From positions 1 to 64,000 of the forward strand of contig NZ_CAJYTI010000026.1 in the NCBI RefSeq assembly GCF_913777625.1: DNA of 64,000 nucleotides, written 5' to 3'. The stretch comes from an uncultured Sphingomonas sp. (GTDB lineage: Bacteria > Pseudomonadota > Alphaproteobacteria > Sphingomonadales > Sphingomonadaceae). The position numbers were made by a program, and so were the translations under genes. The first letter of the stretch is position 1, and each line of letters opens with the position of its first letter. This document shows positions 11,145 through 21,749 of this stretch, in pieces. A model generated the notes under the pieces. It did no database searches and was not told where the DNA came from. It was given only the letters and a program-made list of their open reading frames with translations.

Positions 11145-11235
11145 CGTCACCCCAGCGAAAGCTGGGGTCTCTCGGGGGCTTGGCCAGAACAGGACGGCAC
11201 TGCTGCGGGAGATGCCAGCGTCCGCTGGCATGACG
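11145..11235. repeat. Intergenic inverted repeat, family A copy 3
   Basis: CGTCACCCCAGCGAAAGCTGGGGTCTC ... AGATGCCAGCGTCCGCTGGCATGACG. Confidence 0.75.
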
Positions 11236-11307
11236 ATCATGGGGTGAGGGGCCGTCCACGCAGCTTGGTGGAACGCCCAGCGTTTGCGTCCGGCCCGTCC
11301 CTTATCC

Positions 11308-12438
<1,131 letters not shown>

Positions 12439-12478
12439 CTATTGGCGCGTTTGGGGCCGGAATCCAAGGGAGGGCCGT

Positions 12479-13120
12479 GTGGCGGAACAGGACGACGAAC
12501 TGCGCGCGATGGCAACGCACCGCGGGCTGAAGCTGGTCAAGTCTCGGCGGCGCAAGGCCGGCGGCGACTTCGGGCTGTACGGGCTCAAGGATGCGAGCGG
12601 GGCGGAGGTGTTCGGCTTCGGCGCGGAGGGGCTCACCGCGGATGCGGAGGCGATCCGCGATTTCTTGCGCGGCGGCATGCGGAACGACTGGAGTACGTCG
12701 GTGGAAACCACACCCGGCCCGAAGCGGGTGTCGAAGCCGAAGCCTGCACCCAAGCCAAAGCCTGCGCCGCCGCCGCCGTCCAGGCCGCGCTTCCAGCCGG
12801 CGGTCGCCAATCTGCTGCGCGACCTGCCCGAGGCGAAGGCAGACGAGGCATTCGACGATCTGCTCCAGCGCCCCGGCATCCGCATCGAGCGCATCGTCTC
12901 GCGCGGCCAGGCGACGCCCGAAGACGCGCCGATGGTGCAGGGCTGGGACGAATGGGTGGTGCTGCTCGAAGGCGCGGCCGGGATCCGGATCGAGGATTCG
13001 GCCGAGGTGCGGCTGGGCCCGGGCGACCATCTGCTGATCAAGGCCGGGCAGAAACATTGGGTGACATGGACCGCGCGCGACCGGCCGAGCGTTTGGCTGG
13101 CCGTACATCTGGGCGAATAG
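12479..13120 (+). CDS. Two-domain protein: short N-terminal conserved domain plus C-terminal cupin
   Basis: VAEQDDELRAMATHRGLKLVKSRRRKAGGDFGLYGLKDASG..., Pro/Lys-rich linker PKPAPKPKPAPPPPSRPR, then cupin GWDEWVVLLEGAAGIRIEDSAEVRLGPGDHLLIKAGQKHWVTWT. GTG start preceded by AAGGGAGG. Confidence 0.7.
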   Translation: MAEQDDELRAMATHRGLKLVKSRRRKAGGDFGLYGLKDASGAEVFGFGAEGLTADAEAIRDFLRGGMRNDWSTSVETTPGPKRVSKPKPAPKPKPAPPPPSRPRFQPAVANLLRDLPEAKADEAFDDLLQRPGIRIERIVSRGQATPEDAPMVQGWDEWVVLLEGAAGIRIEDSAEVRLGPGDHLLIKAGQKHWVTWTARDRPSVWLAVHLGE

Positions 13121-13131
13121 GAGCAGGACCC

Positions 13132-13293
13132 ATGGCCGAACCCACCCATCCCGGCGACGAAGCCGCCCCCGGTACGCCGGGTACCGGCGAGAACTGGTGC
13201 CGCACCTGCGGCGGATCGGGCCGGATCGAAACGGGCGCGTGCCCGGATTGCGGCGGGACCGGCAAGGTCGTGGAGGGGATCGGCGGGGCCTGA
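13132..13293 (+). CDS. Small DnaJ-type CxxCxGxG zinc-binding protein
   Basis: MAEPTHPGDEAAPGTPGTGENWCRTCGGSGRIETGACPDCGGTGKVVEGIGGA; not in the ORF track as a separate ORF. Confidence 0.7.
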   Translation: MAEPTHPGDEAAPGTPGTGENWCRTCGGSGRIETGACPDCGGTGKVVEGIGGA

Positions 13294-13322
13294 GCGTCGA
13301 ACCGCGCTCCTGTGTTCCTAGT

Positions 13323-13400
13323 GCCCCTGCGAAAGCAGGGGCCCAGGGTCGCGGGCGACTCGCTTTCCTACCCTGGGCTCCTGCTTTCGCAGGAGCCCTA
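13323..13400. repeat. Intergenic inverted repeat, family B
   Basis: GCCCCTGCGAAAGCAGGGGCCCAGGGT ... ACCCTGGGCTCCTGCTTTCGCAGGAGCC between convergent genes. Confidence 0.7.
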
Positions 13401-13429
13401 GGAGGGCAGTGGCGACCTTCCCTGCCGGT

Positions 13430-14683
13430 TTACGGCAGCAACAGACCCGCCAGCGCCGCCGACATCAGGTTGGCCAGGCTGCCCGCGATCAGCGCTTTCA
13501 CGCCCAGCCGTGCGATCACCGGGCGCTGGTTGGGCGCGAGGCTGCCGGTGGTGGCCATCTGGATCGCGATCGAGCTGAAATTGGCGAAACCGCACAGCGC
13601 GAAGGTGATGATCGCGCGCGAACGCGGGGCCAGGTCGGTCACCTTGCCCAGCTCGATGAAGCCGACGAACTCGTTGAGCACCACCTTGGTGCCGAACAGG
13701 CTGCCGGCGGTGAGCGATTCGTGCCAGGAAATGCCGAGCAGGTACATGACCGGCGCGAAGATCGTGCCGATGATCGCCTGGAAGCTGAGGCTCGGATAGC
13801 CGAACCAGCCGCCGACCATGCCGAGCAGCCCGTTCGCCAGCGCGACGAGTGCGACGAAGGCGAGCACCATCGCGCCGACGGCCACGGCGATCTTCACGCC
13901 GGTCGACGCGCCGTTGGCCGCCGCCATGATGATGTTGGCGGCGCGTTCTTCCTGGAGGTCGCCCTCGGCGACGCGGATCACCTCGTCCTCGCCGGACATC
14001 GGCGCGTCGAGCGCGGTGGGCTCGTCCGGCATGATGATCTTGGCCATCATCAGCCCGCCCGGCGCGGCCATGAACGAGGCGGCGAGGAGGTAGGGCAGCG
14101 AGGCCGGGCCGAGCAGACTGGCATAGGCGGCGAGGATCGTCCCTGCGACGCCCGACATGCCGACGCTCATCACCGCGAACACCTGCGAAGGCGAGAGGCG
14201 GGCGAGATAGGGGCGGATCACCAGCGGCGCCTCGCTCTGGCCGACGAAGATGTTCGCCGCCGCGCACAGCGATTCGACCTTGCTGACCCCGGTCACCTTC
14301 TCGATCGCGCCGCCGATCCAGCGCACCACCTGCTGCATGATGCCGACATGGTAGAGGATCGAGACGAGCGCGGCGAAGAAGATGATCACCGGCAGCGCGG
14401 CGATGGCGAGGCTCTGGCCGCCCAGCTCCGGCTTGGCGAGGTTGCCGAACAGCAGGCTGGTGCCGGCGCTGGCATAGCCGAGCAGCGCCGAGACGCCGTT
14501 CGCCATGCTGTGCAGCGCCACCTGGCCCCACGCGGTGCGCAGGACAATGATCGCCATGCCGGCCTGGAGCAGGAAGGCGGGCCCGACGATGCGCAGGCGG
14601 ATCGCGCGACGGTTGCTCGAAAGCAGGAAAGCGATCGCCAAAATCGCCAGCACCCCGAAAATGCCGATCGGGAAATGAGTCAT
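13430..14683 (-). CDS. NupC-type concentrative nucleoside transporter
   Basis: MTHFPIGIFGVLAILAIAFLLSSNRRAIRLR, AANIFVGQSEAPLVIRPYLARLSPSQVFAVM, LNEFVGFIEL. Confidence 0.9.
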   Translation of the reverse strand: MTHFPIGIFGVLAILAIAFLLSSNRRAIRLRIVGPAFLLQAGMAIIVLRTAWGQVALHSMANGVSALLGYASAGTSLLFGNLAKPELGGQSLAIAALPVIIFFAALVSILYHVGIMQQVVRWIGGAIEKVTGVSKVESLCAAANIFVGQSEAPLVIRPYLARLSPSQVFAVMSVGMSGVAGTILAAYASLLGPASLPYLLAASFMAAPGGLMMAKIIMPDEPTALDAPMSGEDEVIRVAEGDLQEERAANIIMAAANGASTGVKIAVAVGAMVLAFVALVALANGLLGMVGGWFGYPSLSFQAIIGTIFAPVMYLLGISWHESLTAGSLFGTKVVLNEFVGFIELGKVTDLAPRSRAIITFALCGFANFSSIAIQMATTGSLAPNQRPVIARLGVKALIAGSLANLMSAALAGLLLP

Positions 14684-14799
14684 TCTGAAGTCGTACGTCC
14701 CCACGCCGGCGGTATCCCGGCCAGCAAACCCATCGACCATACACGGGATGGCGCCACTTGCCAGCCGCTAGCGTGTATGGCGGCGGGACAGGGGGCGGG

Positions 14800-15954
14800 T
14801 CAGCTGTGGGTAACCAGCCGTTTCAGCATCGCATCGGCGGTCGCCTGGGAAAGCGGGGTCACCGTGGGATTGTAGGTCGCGCTCGACTTCACCGTCTTGG
14901 CATATTCGTGCGGACGCCCGGCATAGGCGCGCACTTCGCGGCGCAGCTGCTCCATCGTCCCGAACGCCTCGGCCGCGTGCGCCATCGACAGGCCGTGGTC
15001 GATCGCGTTGAGATATTGCGCGAACTGGGTGCGATCGGTGGCGCTGAGGTTCGACATTACGAAGAAATGGGTGAGCAGCCAGGCGTGATAGGGCGTCCAG
15101 TCCATCCGCTTCGACGGCGCGTGGAGATAGCTGCCGGTGATCACCGCCCTCGTATCCAGCCGGCCATAGGCGCGCAGCATCGGCGTGAGGTTGGCCGGCT
15201 GCTCGCCATATTCGATCGAGCCGTCATGCTTGAACACGACGGTCGAGAAGATCGCGCCGATCCCGTCGAAATACCAGCGCGGATAGGCGTTGGGCACATA
15301 GTGCAGCATCAGATGCTGGGCATAGGCGCCGTAGAGGATCGACTCCCAGCTGCGGGATACCGGCGGGTGGTTGAGCGGCTTGCCGATGCAATCCGAGGCT
15401 GCGTCCGATTCGCCGTCATTGTCGGCCGCGCCGGTGTCACCGCAATCGGCGGCGTTGGCCTTGGCGGTGTCCGTGTCGATCACCTGATCGGCCCGCGCGA
15501 TCGCCAGCACCGCGCCGCTCGGGCGCGGGTCGTAGAAGCGCTGGCCGACGAACGGCTTGGCGAAGGGCCCCTCGTCCGCGCCGATGTTGCGCAGGCCGCT
15601 GTCGCGCAGGTCCTTGGCGGTGCTGAACAGCACGATCTCGATCCGCGGCGGCTCGGCGGTGCGGCTGCGCACGCGGTAGAGCCGGTCGAGCAGCGCGTGG
15701 AGCTTCTCGAGGTTGGTGGCGATGCGCCGCAACTGGCCCTCATCGCCTTCGGAATAGACGACGACGTCGTCCGCTTCGGCCCGCTTCCAGCGGCTCATCG
15801 GCTCGCCCGGCTTGTCGGTCGTGCCGGTCACGACGATCGGCGTGCTGTCCTGCCCGGCAGGCGCGGTCTGCGCCCAGGCCCCCAGCGCACCGCCGATCAC
15901 GCCGGACACGCACAACATCACTCCACAAACGGACCGAATCCGCATGCTCCGCAT
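14800..15954 (-). CDS. Secreted hypothetical protein (DUF1570-like)
   Basis: Signal peptide to AWAQ; WKRAEADDVVVYSEGDEGQLRRIATNLEKLHALL and a C-terminal YGAYAQHLMLHYVPNAYPRWYFDGIG region. Confidence 0.6.
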   Translation of the reverse strand: MRSMRIRSVCGVMLCVSGVIGGALGAWAQTAPAGQDSTPIVVTGTTDKPGEPMSRWKRAEADDVVVYSEGDEGQLRRIATNLEKLHALLDRLYRVRSRTAEPPRIEIVLFSTAKDLRDSGLRNIGADEGPFAKPFVGQRFYDPRPSGAVLAIARADQVIDTDTAKANAADCGDTGAADNDGESDAASDCIGKPLNHPPVSRSWESILYGAYAQHLMLHYVPNAYPRWYFDGIGAIFSTVVFKHDGSIEYGEQPANLTPMLRAYGRLDTRAVITGSYLHAPSKRMDWTPYHAWLLTHFFVMSNLSATDRTQFAQYLNAIDHGLSMAHAAEAFGTMEQLRREVRAYAGRPHEYAKTVKSSATYNPTVTPLSQATADAMLKRLVTHS

Positions 15955-16023
15955 CCCCCAACCCAGACGCGCTCCGCTACCACGAGCGCGCGCGGTCGCG
16001 CCAGAACCCTTTCGGCGGGTCCG

Positions 16024-16638
16024 TCAGCCGTCCAGACCCGCGGCAAAGGCCAGCCGCAGCGCCTCGGAAAGGCTGCGCGCCTCGAGCTTGGCCATGGCGT
16101 TGGCGCGGTGCACCTCCACCGTGCGCGGCGAGATGCCGAGATCATAGGCGATCGTCTTGTTCGGATGCCCGCGCACCAGCCCGCGCAGCACGTCCTGTTC
16201 GCGCGGCGAGAGCAGGCCGATGCGCCGCTCCGCATCGGCCTGGGTGGCGTCGGCGGCGTCGCCTTCCTCGATCCGTTCGAACCCGCGCTCGAGTGCCTCC
16301 AGCAGCGCGTCGCGATCGAACGGCTTTTCGAGAAAGTCGATCGCACCGCCCTTCATCGCGGCCACCGCGGTGCCGACATCGCCGTGCCCGGTGAGCACGA
16401 TCACCGGCAGCTTCACGCCGCGCTTGCCGAGTTCGGCCTGCACCTCGATGCCGTCCATCTCGGGCATGCGCACGTCGAGCAGGATACAGCCCGGCCTGGC
16501 ATCCTGCACCTTCTCCAGGAAGGCGACGCCGGAGGGATAGGTGTCGACGTCATAGCCCGAGGTGCGCAGCAGGAAACTGGTCGATCGGCGGACCGACTCC
16601 TCGTCGTCGACCAGGTGGACGCGCTTGCGCTCGCTCAT
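16024..16638 (-). CDS. fixJ: FixJ-type response regulator
   Basis: Receiver [55 protein letters not shown] plus Lux[47 protein letters not shown]. Confidence 0.92.
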   Translation of the reverse strand: MSERKRVHLVDDEESVRRSTSFLLRTSGYDVDTYPSGVAFLEKVQDARPGCILLDVRMPEMDGIEVQAELGKRGVKLPVIVLTGHGDVGTAVAAMKGGAIDFLEKPFDRDALLEALERGFERIEEGDAADATQADAERRIGLLSPREQDVLRGLVRGHPNKTIAYDLGISPRTVEVHRANAMAKLEARSLSEALRLAFAAGLDG

Positions 16639-18149
16639 GCAGGCTCCTCGTTTGCGGACATCAGGGTGAAGTTGAAGATCGTTCCGCCCTCGGCGCGGGG
16701 CTCGGCCCAGATCCGGCCGCCATGCGCCTCGACGATGGTGCGGCAGATCGACAGGCCCAGCCCCATGCCGCGTTCCTTGGTGGTCGCAAAGGCCTGGAAC
16801 AGCCGGGGCGCCTGTTCGGGGGCGATGCCGGGGCCGGTATCGGCCACCCAGACGCGCACCAGGTTGCGCGGCGCCAGTTCCGATCCGATCGTGATCTCGC
16901 GCACCGGGCTCGCCGCCATCGCCTCGATCGCGTTGCGGATCAGGTTGACCAGCACCTGCTGGATCTGCACCCGGTCGCACAGCACCTGCGTCGCGTGCGG
17001 ATCGAGCGCGTAGAAGGCGCGCACGCCCAGCTCGCGCGATCCGGTGAGCGCCAGGCGGCTGGCCTCGTCGATCAGCCGGGGCAGGTCGACCAGCCCCATG
17101 TCCGCCTCGCCCCGCGCGACGAATTCGCGCAGGCGGCGCACGATGTTGCCGGCCCGCAGCGCCTCCTTGACCGATTCCTCCATCGCCTCCTGGATCATCG
17201 CCTGATCCTCGGGATCGCCGCTGTCGCGGTCCATCAGCGTGCGGCCCGCCTCCAGATAGTTGGCGATGGCGGTGAGCGGCTGGTTGAGCTCATGCGCCAG
17301 CGTCGAGGCCATGGTGCCCATGGCGGAGAGCCGCGAGACGTGGATAAGCTCCGACTGGAGCTCCTTCAGCTGCAGCTCGGCGCGCTGCTCGTCGGTCAGG
17401 TCGCGGATGAAGCCGGTGAAGATGCGGTGGCCGTCGCTGCTCGCTTCGCCGACCTGCAGCTCCATCGGGAAATCGGTGCCGTCGCGCCGCTGGCCGACGA
17501 CGATGCGGCCGATGCCGATCACCCGGCGCTCGCCGGTGGTGAGGTAGCGGGCGAGATAGCTGTCGTGCAGCTGCGCGTCGGGCGCGGGCATCAGCATGCT
17601 GACATTGCGGCCGATCACGTCCGCTTCCTTCCATCCGAACAGCCGCTCGGCCGCCGCGCTGAACGAGAGGATCACGCCCTTGTCGTCGATCACCACCATT
17701 GCCGAGGGCACGGTGGCGAGGATCGAGCGCAGGTGGAGCGCACTGCCTGCCAGCGCGGTCTGCGACGCCTTCAGGTCGGTGATGTCGCGGAACACCTCGG
17801 CATAGCCGTGCAAGGTGCCGTCGGCGGCGACCAGCGCGCTGAGCTGGACCTCGGCCAGATACTCGCTGCCGTCGCGGCGGATGCGCCAGCCTTCCTCGAT
17901 CAGCCGGCCGGCGGCACGGGCGCGGGCCAGATCGCGCGCGGGCTTGCCGGCGGCGGTTTCGGCAGGGGGATAGTGCAGCGCGAAATGGGCACCGTGCAGC
18001 TCGGCCGAGGTCCACCCGTCGAGCAGTTCCACCCCGCGACTCCAGCTGGCGATCCGGCCCTCGGCATCGAGCAGCAACACGCCACGATCGCTCGCCGCTT
18101 CGAACAGAAGCGCCATCGCGATCGGGTCGTGGCTCGGACGGTTCGCCAT
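16635..18149 (-). CDS. fixL: FixL-type PAS sensor histidine kinase
   Basis: Heme-[50 protein letters not shown]; kinase [26 protein letters not shown]; overlaps fixJ. Confidence 0.9.
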   Translation of the reverse strand: MANRPSHDPIAMALLFEAASDRGVLLLDAEGRIASWSRGVELLDGWTSAELHGAHFALHYPPAETAAGKPARDLARARAAGRLIEEGWRIRRDGSEYLAEVQLSALVAADGTLHGYAEVFRDITDLKASQTALAGSALHLRSILATVPSAMVVIDDKGVILSFSAAAERLFGWKEADVIGRNVSMLMPAPDAQLHDSYLARYLTTGERRVIGIGRIVVGQRRDGTDFPMELQVGEASSDGHRIFTGFIRDLTDEQRAELQLKELQSELIHVSRLSAMGTMASTLAHELNQPLTAIANYLEAGRTLMDRDSGDPEDQAMIQEAMEESVKEALRAGNIVRRLREFVARGEADMGLVDLPRLIDEASRLALTGSRELGVRAFYALDPHATQVLCDRVQIQQVLVNLIRNAIEAMAASPVREITIGSELAPRNLVRVWVADTGPGIAPEQAPRLFQAFATTKERGMGLGLSICRTIVEAHGGRIWAEPRAEGGTIFNFTLMSANEEPA

Positions 18150-18213
18150 AAAGTCCGTTACTTGTCCTGTATCCCTGAGAGGCGCGAGCGCGTGCGACGG
18201 GGTACGCTAGGGT

Positions 18214-18227
18214 TTGATCATCGTCAA
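18214..18227. promoter_or_regulatory. Putative FNR/FixK-type operator
   Basis: TTGATCATCGTCAA (TTGAT-N4-GTCAA) between divergent fixL and a small ORF. Confidence 0.6.
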
Positions 18228-18279
18228 AGTAAAGGGACGCGTCTTCCGCGATGCTGCCGCCTTCCAGATGGAGGCGAAG

Positions 18280-18396
18280 ATGCTCGACGTCATCGGCAGC
18301 AATTATCTCTACATGGTGGCGGGTGCGATGGGGGTGTTCACCCTTGCGCTCGCGTTCGTCAGCCTCAGCGAGTACATGCATCCGCGCGATCGTTGA
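18280..18396 (+). CDS. Small single-pass membrane protein, 38 aa
   Basis: MLDVIGSNYLYMVAGAMGVFTLALAFVSLSEYMHPRDR; GGAGG 5-6 nt upstream of the ATG; hydrophobic core. Confidence 0.6.
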   Translation: MLDVIGSNYLYMVAGAMGVFTLALAFVSLSEYMHPRDR

Positions 18397-18458
18397 TTTC
18401 GTGCGCTGCGGCCTGCACGGACTTCCCGAACGGCGCGCGGCGCGCTAGCGCGGGCGGC

Positions 18459-19349
18459 ATGACTGCAAACCTTTCGATCGCCGGCCTCGAGCTGGGCGGA
18501 ACCAAATGTGTGGCAACGCTGGGCAGCGGGCCGGAGGATGTGCGCGAGCGGCATGTCGTGCCGACCACCGACCCCGCGACGACGCTGGCGGCGATCGAGG
18601 CGGTGCTCGACGGCTGGGCGTTCGACGCGATCGGCATCGCCAGTTTCGGGCCGATCGAGCTCAACCCTGCACGGCCCAATTTCGGGTCGATCATCGCGAC
18701 CACCAAGCCCGGCTGGAACGACACCGATCTCACCCGGCGGCTTTCCGCCCGCTATGCCAAGCCGCTGGCGATCCAGACCGACGTCAACGGCGCGGCGCTG
18801 GCCGAAGCGCGCTGGGGCGCCTCGGCCGGGCTGTCGACCCATGCCTATATCACCATCGGTACCGGCGTGGGCGTGGGCCTCGTCGCCAATGGCCGCCCCA
18901 TCATGGGCTATGCGCATGGCGAGGCGGGGCACATGCGCTCGGCCCGCGCGCCCGGCGACAGCTTCGCCGGCTGGTGCCCGTACCATGGCGACTGTGCCGA
19001 GGGGCTGCTCTCCGGCCCGGCACTGGCGGCGCGATTCGGGCGGCCGGGGCAGGACGTTGCCGACGATGCGCCCGAATGGGACTATTTCGCGCATGACCTG
19101 GCGGCGCTGCTCCACAACCTGATCGTGTCGCTCGCCCCCGAGCGGATCGCGATCGGCGGCGGCGTGATGACCAAGCGCCCGCAGCTGTTCGGCGCGGTGC
19201 GCGAAAAGGTCGCGGCGATGATCAACGGCTATGGCGCGCTGGCCGGCTATTGCGCCGAGCTCGACACCCGGGTCGGCCCGCCGGGGCTCGGTGACATGGC
19301 CGGCCCGCTGGGCGCGATCGCGATGGGGCTGGAAGCGCTCGATCGGTGA
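18459..19349 (+). CDS. ROK family sugar kinase (fructokinase-like)
   Basis: GLELGGTKCVATLG, ITIGTGVGVGLVANG, GEAGHMRSAR..CPYHGDCAEGLLSGPAL. Confidence 0.88.
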   Translation: MTANLSIAGLELGGTKCVATLGSGPEDVRERHVVPTTDPATTLAAIEAVLDGWAFDAIGIASFGPIELNPARPNFGSIIATTKPGWNDTDLTRRLSARYAKPLAIQTDVNGAALAEARWGASAGLSTHAYITIGTGVGVGLVANGRPIMGYAHGEAGHMRSARAPGDSFAGWCPYHGDCAEGLLSGPALAARFGRPGQDVADDAPEWDYFAHDLAALLHNLIVSLAPERIAIGGGVMTKRPQLFGAVREKVAAMINGYGALAGYCAELDTRVGPPGLGDMAGPLGAIAMGLEALDR

Positions 19350-19407
19350 TTCGGGCGTTTGGGGGTTGCGTCCTGCGCCCAAGCGGCATACAGGGCGCAC
19401 CCTCGGT

Positions 19408-19484
19408 CGGGGCGTAGCGCAGCCTGGTAGCGCATCACACTGGGGGTGTGGGGGTCGCAGGTTCGAATCCTGTCGCCCCGACCA
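19408..19484 (+). tRNA. tRNA-Pro (anticodon GGG), CCA encoded
   Basis: CGGGGCGTAGCGCAGCCTGGTAGCGCATCACACTGGGGGTGTGGGGGTCGCAGGTTCGAATCCTGTCGCCCCGACCA; cloverleaf stems and GGTTCGAATCC T-loop. Confidence 0.95.
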
Positions 19485-19587
19485 AGCCACACCCAAGATA
19501 TCCTGCAATCGTCGGATCGTTGCGCAGACGCGACCTTAGGGGAACTCCCCCTTTGCACGCCCGCACCCGCCACCCATATGCGCGTCC

Positions 19588-20154
19588 ATGAGTGACAAGA
19601 ACACCGCGTGGCACGGCACGACGATCCTCTCCGTGCGCAAATCCGGCAAGGTAGTCATCGCAGGCGACGGCCAGGTTTCGGCCGGCAACACCGTGATGAA
19701 GCCCAACGCCCGCAAGGTCCGCCCCCTGGGCGACGGCAAGGTGATCGCGGGCTTCGCCGGCGCCACCGCCGATGCCTTCACCCTGTTCGAGCGGCTCGAG
19801 GCCAAGCTGGAGCGCCACCACGGCCAGTTGCTGCGCGCGGCGGTGGAACTCGCCAAGGACTGGCGGACCGACAAATATCTCCGCAATCTGGAGGCGATGC
19901 TGCTCGTCGCCGACAAGGACGTGACGCTGGTGATCACCGGCAATGGCGACGTGCTCGAGCCCGAGGCGCACGAGCACGGCACCGTCGCGGCGATCGGATC
20001 GGGCGGCAATTTCGCGCTCTCCGCGGCGCGCGCGCTGATCGAGTATGAGCCTGATGCCGAGGTCGTCGCCCGCAAGGCCATGGCGATCGCCGGCGAGCTG
20101 TGCGTCTACACCAACGACCGGCTGACCGTGGAGACGCTGGACGCGGCGAACTGA
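19588..20154 (+). CDS. hslV: ATP-dependent protease subunit HslV
   Basis: [40 protein letters not shown]. Confidence 0.97.
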   Translation: MSDKNTAWHGTTILSVRKSGKVVIAGDGQVSAGNTVMKPNARKVRPLGDGKVIAGFAGATADAFTLFERLEAKLERHHGQLLRAAVELAKDWRTDKYLRNLEAMLLVADKDVTLVITGNGDVLEPEAHEHGTVAAIGSGGNFALSAARALIEYEPDAEVVARKAMAIAGELCVYTNDRLTVETLDAAN

Positions 20155-20161
20155 CTGCTTC

Positions 20162-20270
20162 TCCCCTCCCGCGTGCGGGAGGGGTCGGGGGTGGGCGCCC
20201 GCTCTCCTCCAAAGACATCGCTCGCGGATCGCGGGCGCCCACCCCTAGCCCCTCCCGCAAGCGGGAGGGG
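20162..20270. repeat. Intergenic inverted repeat, family C copy 1 (between hslV and hslU)
   Basis: CCCCTCCCGCGTGCGGGAGGGGTCGGGGGTGGGCGCCCGC ... GCGGGCGCCCACCCCTAGCCCCTCCCGCAAGCGGGAGGGG. Confidence 0.85.
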
Positions 20271-20282
20271 AACGAGTAGACC

Positions 20283-21575
20283 ATGAACCAGAACCTCACC
20301 CCCAAGACGATCGTCGCCGCGCTCGACGCCCACATCATCGGCCAGAAGGACGCCAAGAAGGCGGTGGCCGTGGCGCTGCGCAACCGCTGGCGCCGGCAGC
20401 AGCTCTCGGCCGACCTCCGCGACGAGGTGACGCCGAAGAACATCCTGATGATCGGGCCCACCGGCTGCGGCAAGACCGAGATCAGCCGCCGCCTCGCCAA
20501 GCTGGCCGATGCGCCGTTCGTGAAGGTGGAAGCGACCAAGTTCACCGAGGTCGGCTATGTCGGCCGCGATGTCGAGCAGATCGCCCGCGACCTCGTCGAA
20601 GAGGCGATCCGGCTCGAGAAGGAGCGCCGTCGCTCGGCGGTGAAGGACAAGGCCGAGGAAGCGGCGATGGGCCGGCTGCTCGATGCGCTGACCGGCAAGG
20701 ATTCGAGCACCGCGACGCGCGAGGCGTTCAAGCAGCGCTTCAACGAGGGGCTGCTCGACAATACCGAGATCGAGATCGAGGTCGAGCAGGCGCCGCAGAT
20801 GCCGTTCGACATCCCCGGCGGCGCGCCGCAGATGATCAACCTGTCGGAGATGATGAAGGGCCTGACCGGCACGCCGCTCAAGCGCCGCAAATTGAACGTC
20901 CGCTCCGCATGGGAAAAGCTTGTCGAGGAAGAGGCCGACAAGCGCCTCGACCAGGACGAGGTTAGCCGCGTGGCGCTCGCAGATGCCGAGGCGAACGGGA
21001 TCGTCTTCCTCGACGAGATCGACAAGATCGCGGTCTCCGACGTGCGCGGCGGATCGGTGAGCCGCGAGGGCGTGCAGCGCGACCTGCTGCCGTTGATCGA
21101 GGGCACCACCGTCGCCACCAAATACGGGCCGATGAAGACCGACCATATCCTGTTCATCGCGAGCGGCGCGTTCCATGTCGCGAAGCCCAGCGACCTGCTG
21201 CCCGAGCTGCAGGGCCGCCTGCCGATCCGGGTAGAGCTCAAGGCGCTGACCGAGGAGGATTTCGTCGCGATCCTTTCGGACACCAAGGCGAGCCTGGTGC
21301 GGCAATACGCCGCGTTGCTCGGCACCGAGGGCGTCTCGATCGACTTCACCGAGGACGGCATCCGCGCGGTGGCGAAGATCGCCGCCGAGGTGAATGCCGA
21401 GGTCGAGAATATCGGCGCCCGCAGGCTGCAGACGGTGATGGAGAAGCTGCTCGAGGAAGTCAGCTTCGAGGCCGAGGACCGCTCGGGCAGCGCCGTGGTG
21501 ATCGACGCGGCCTATGTCGACCAGCAGCTGGCGAGCGTCGCGCGGAATACCGATCTGAGTCGGTACGTGCTGTAG
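20283..21575 (+). CDS. hslU: ATP-dependent protease ATPase subunit HslU
   Basis: [56 protein letters not shown]. Confidence 0.97.
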   Translation: MNQNLTPKTIVAALDAHIIGQKDAKKAVAVALRNRWRRQQLSADLRDEVTPKNILMIGPTGCGKTEISRRLAKLADAPFVKVEATKFTEVGYVGRDVEQIARDLVEEAIRLEKERRRSAVKDKAEEAAMGRLLDALTGKDSSTATREAFKQRFNEGLLDNTEIEIEVEQAPQMPFDIPGGAPQMINLSEMMKGLTGTPLKRRKLNVRSAWEKLVEEEADKRLDQDEVSRVALADAEANGIVFLDEIDKIAVSDVRGGSVSREGVQRDLLPLIEGTTVATKYGPMKTDHILFIASGAFHVAKPSDLLPELQGRLPIRVELKALTEEDFVAILSDTKASLVRQYAALLGTEGVSIDFTEDGIRAVAKIAAEVNAEVENIGARRLQTVMEKLLEEVSFEAEDRSGSAVVIDAAYVDQQLASVARNTDLSRYVL

Positions 21576-21586
21576 TCGACGTCTAA

Positions 21587-21690
21587 GCCCCTCCTCCTTG
21601 GAGGAGGGGTTGGGGTGGAGGGATTCCAGAACGCCGGTTGGTCTCTGCGAGACCCCGCCCCACCCCAACCCCTCCCCTGAAGGGGAGGGC
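21587..21690. repeat. Intergenic inverted repeat, family C copy 2
   Basis: CCCCTCCTCCTTGGAGGAGGGGTTGGGGTGG ... CCCCACCCCAACCCCTCCCCTGAAGGGGAGGG. Confidence 0.8.
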
Positions 21691-21749
21691 TTGAAGTGCT
21701 CCTACGATCTGGCACGTTCCCCGGCATCGACTCGATCCGGGGGAAGTCC

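Noticed and set aside
13409-14875. 488-aa plus-strand ORF
   Set aside because: Antisense shadow of the NupC transporter.
18214-18279. TTG-initiated N-terminal extension of the small ORF
   Set aside because: It overlaps the FNR-like box and lacks a ribosome-binding site; ATG 18280 with GGAGG is a better start.
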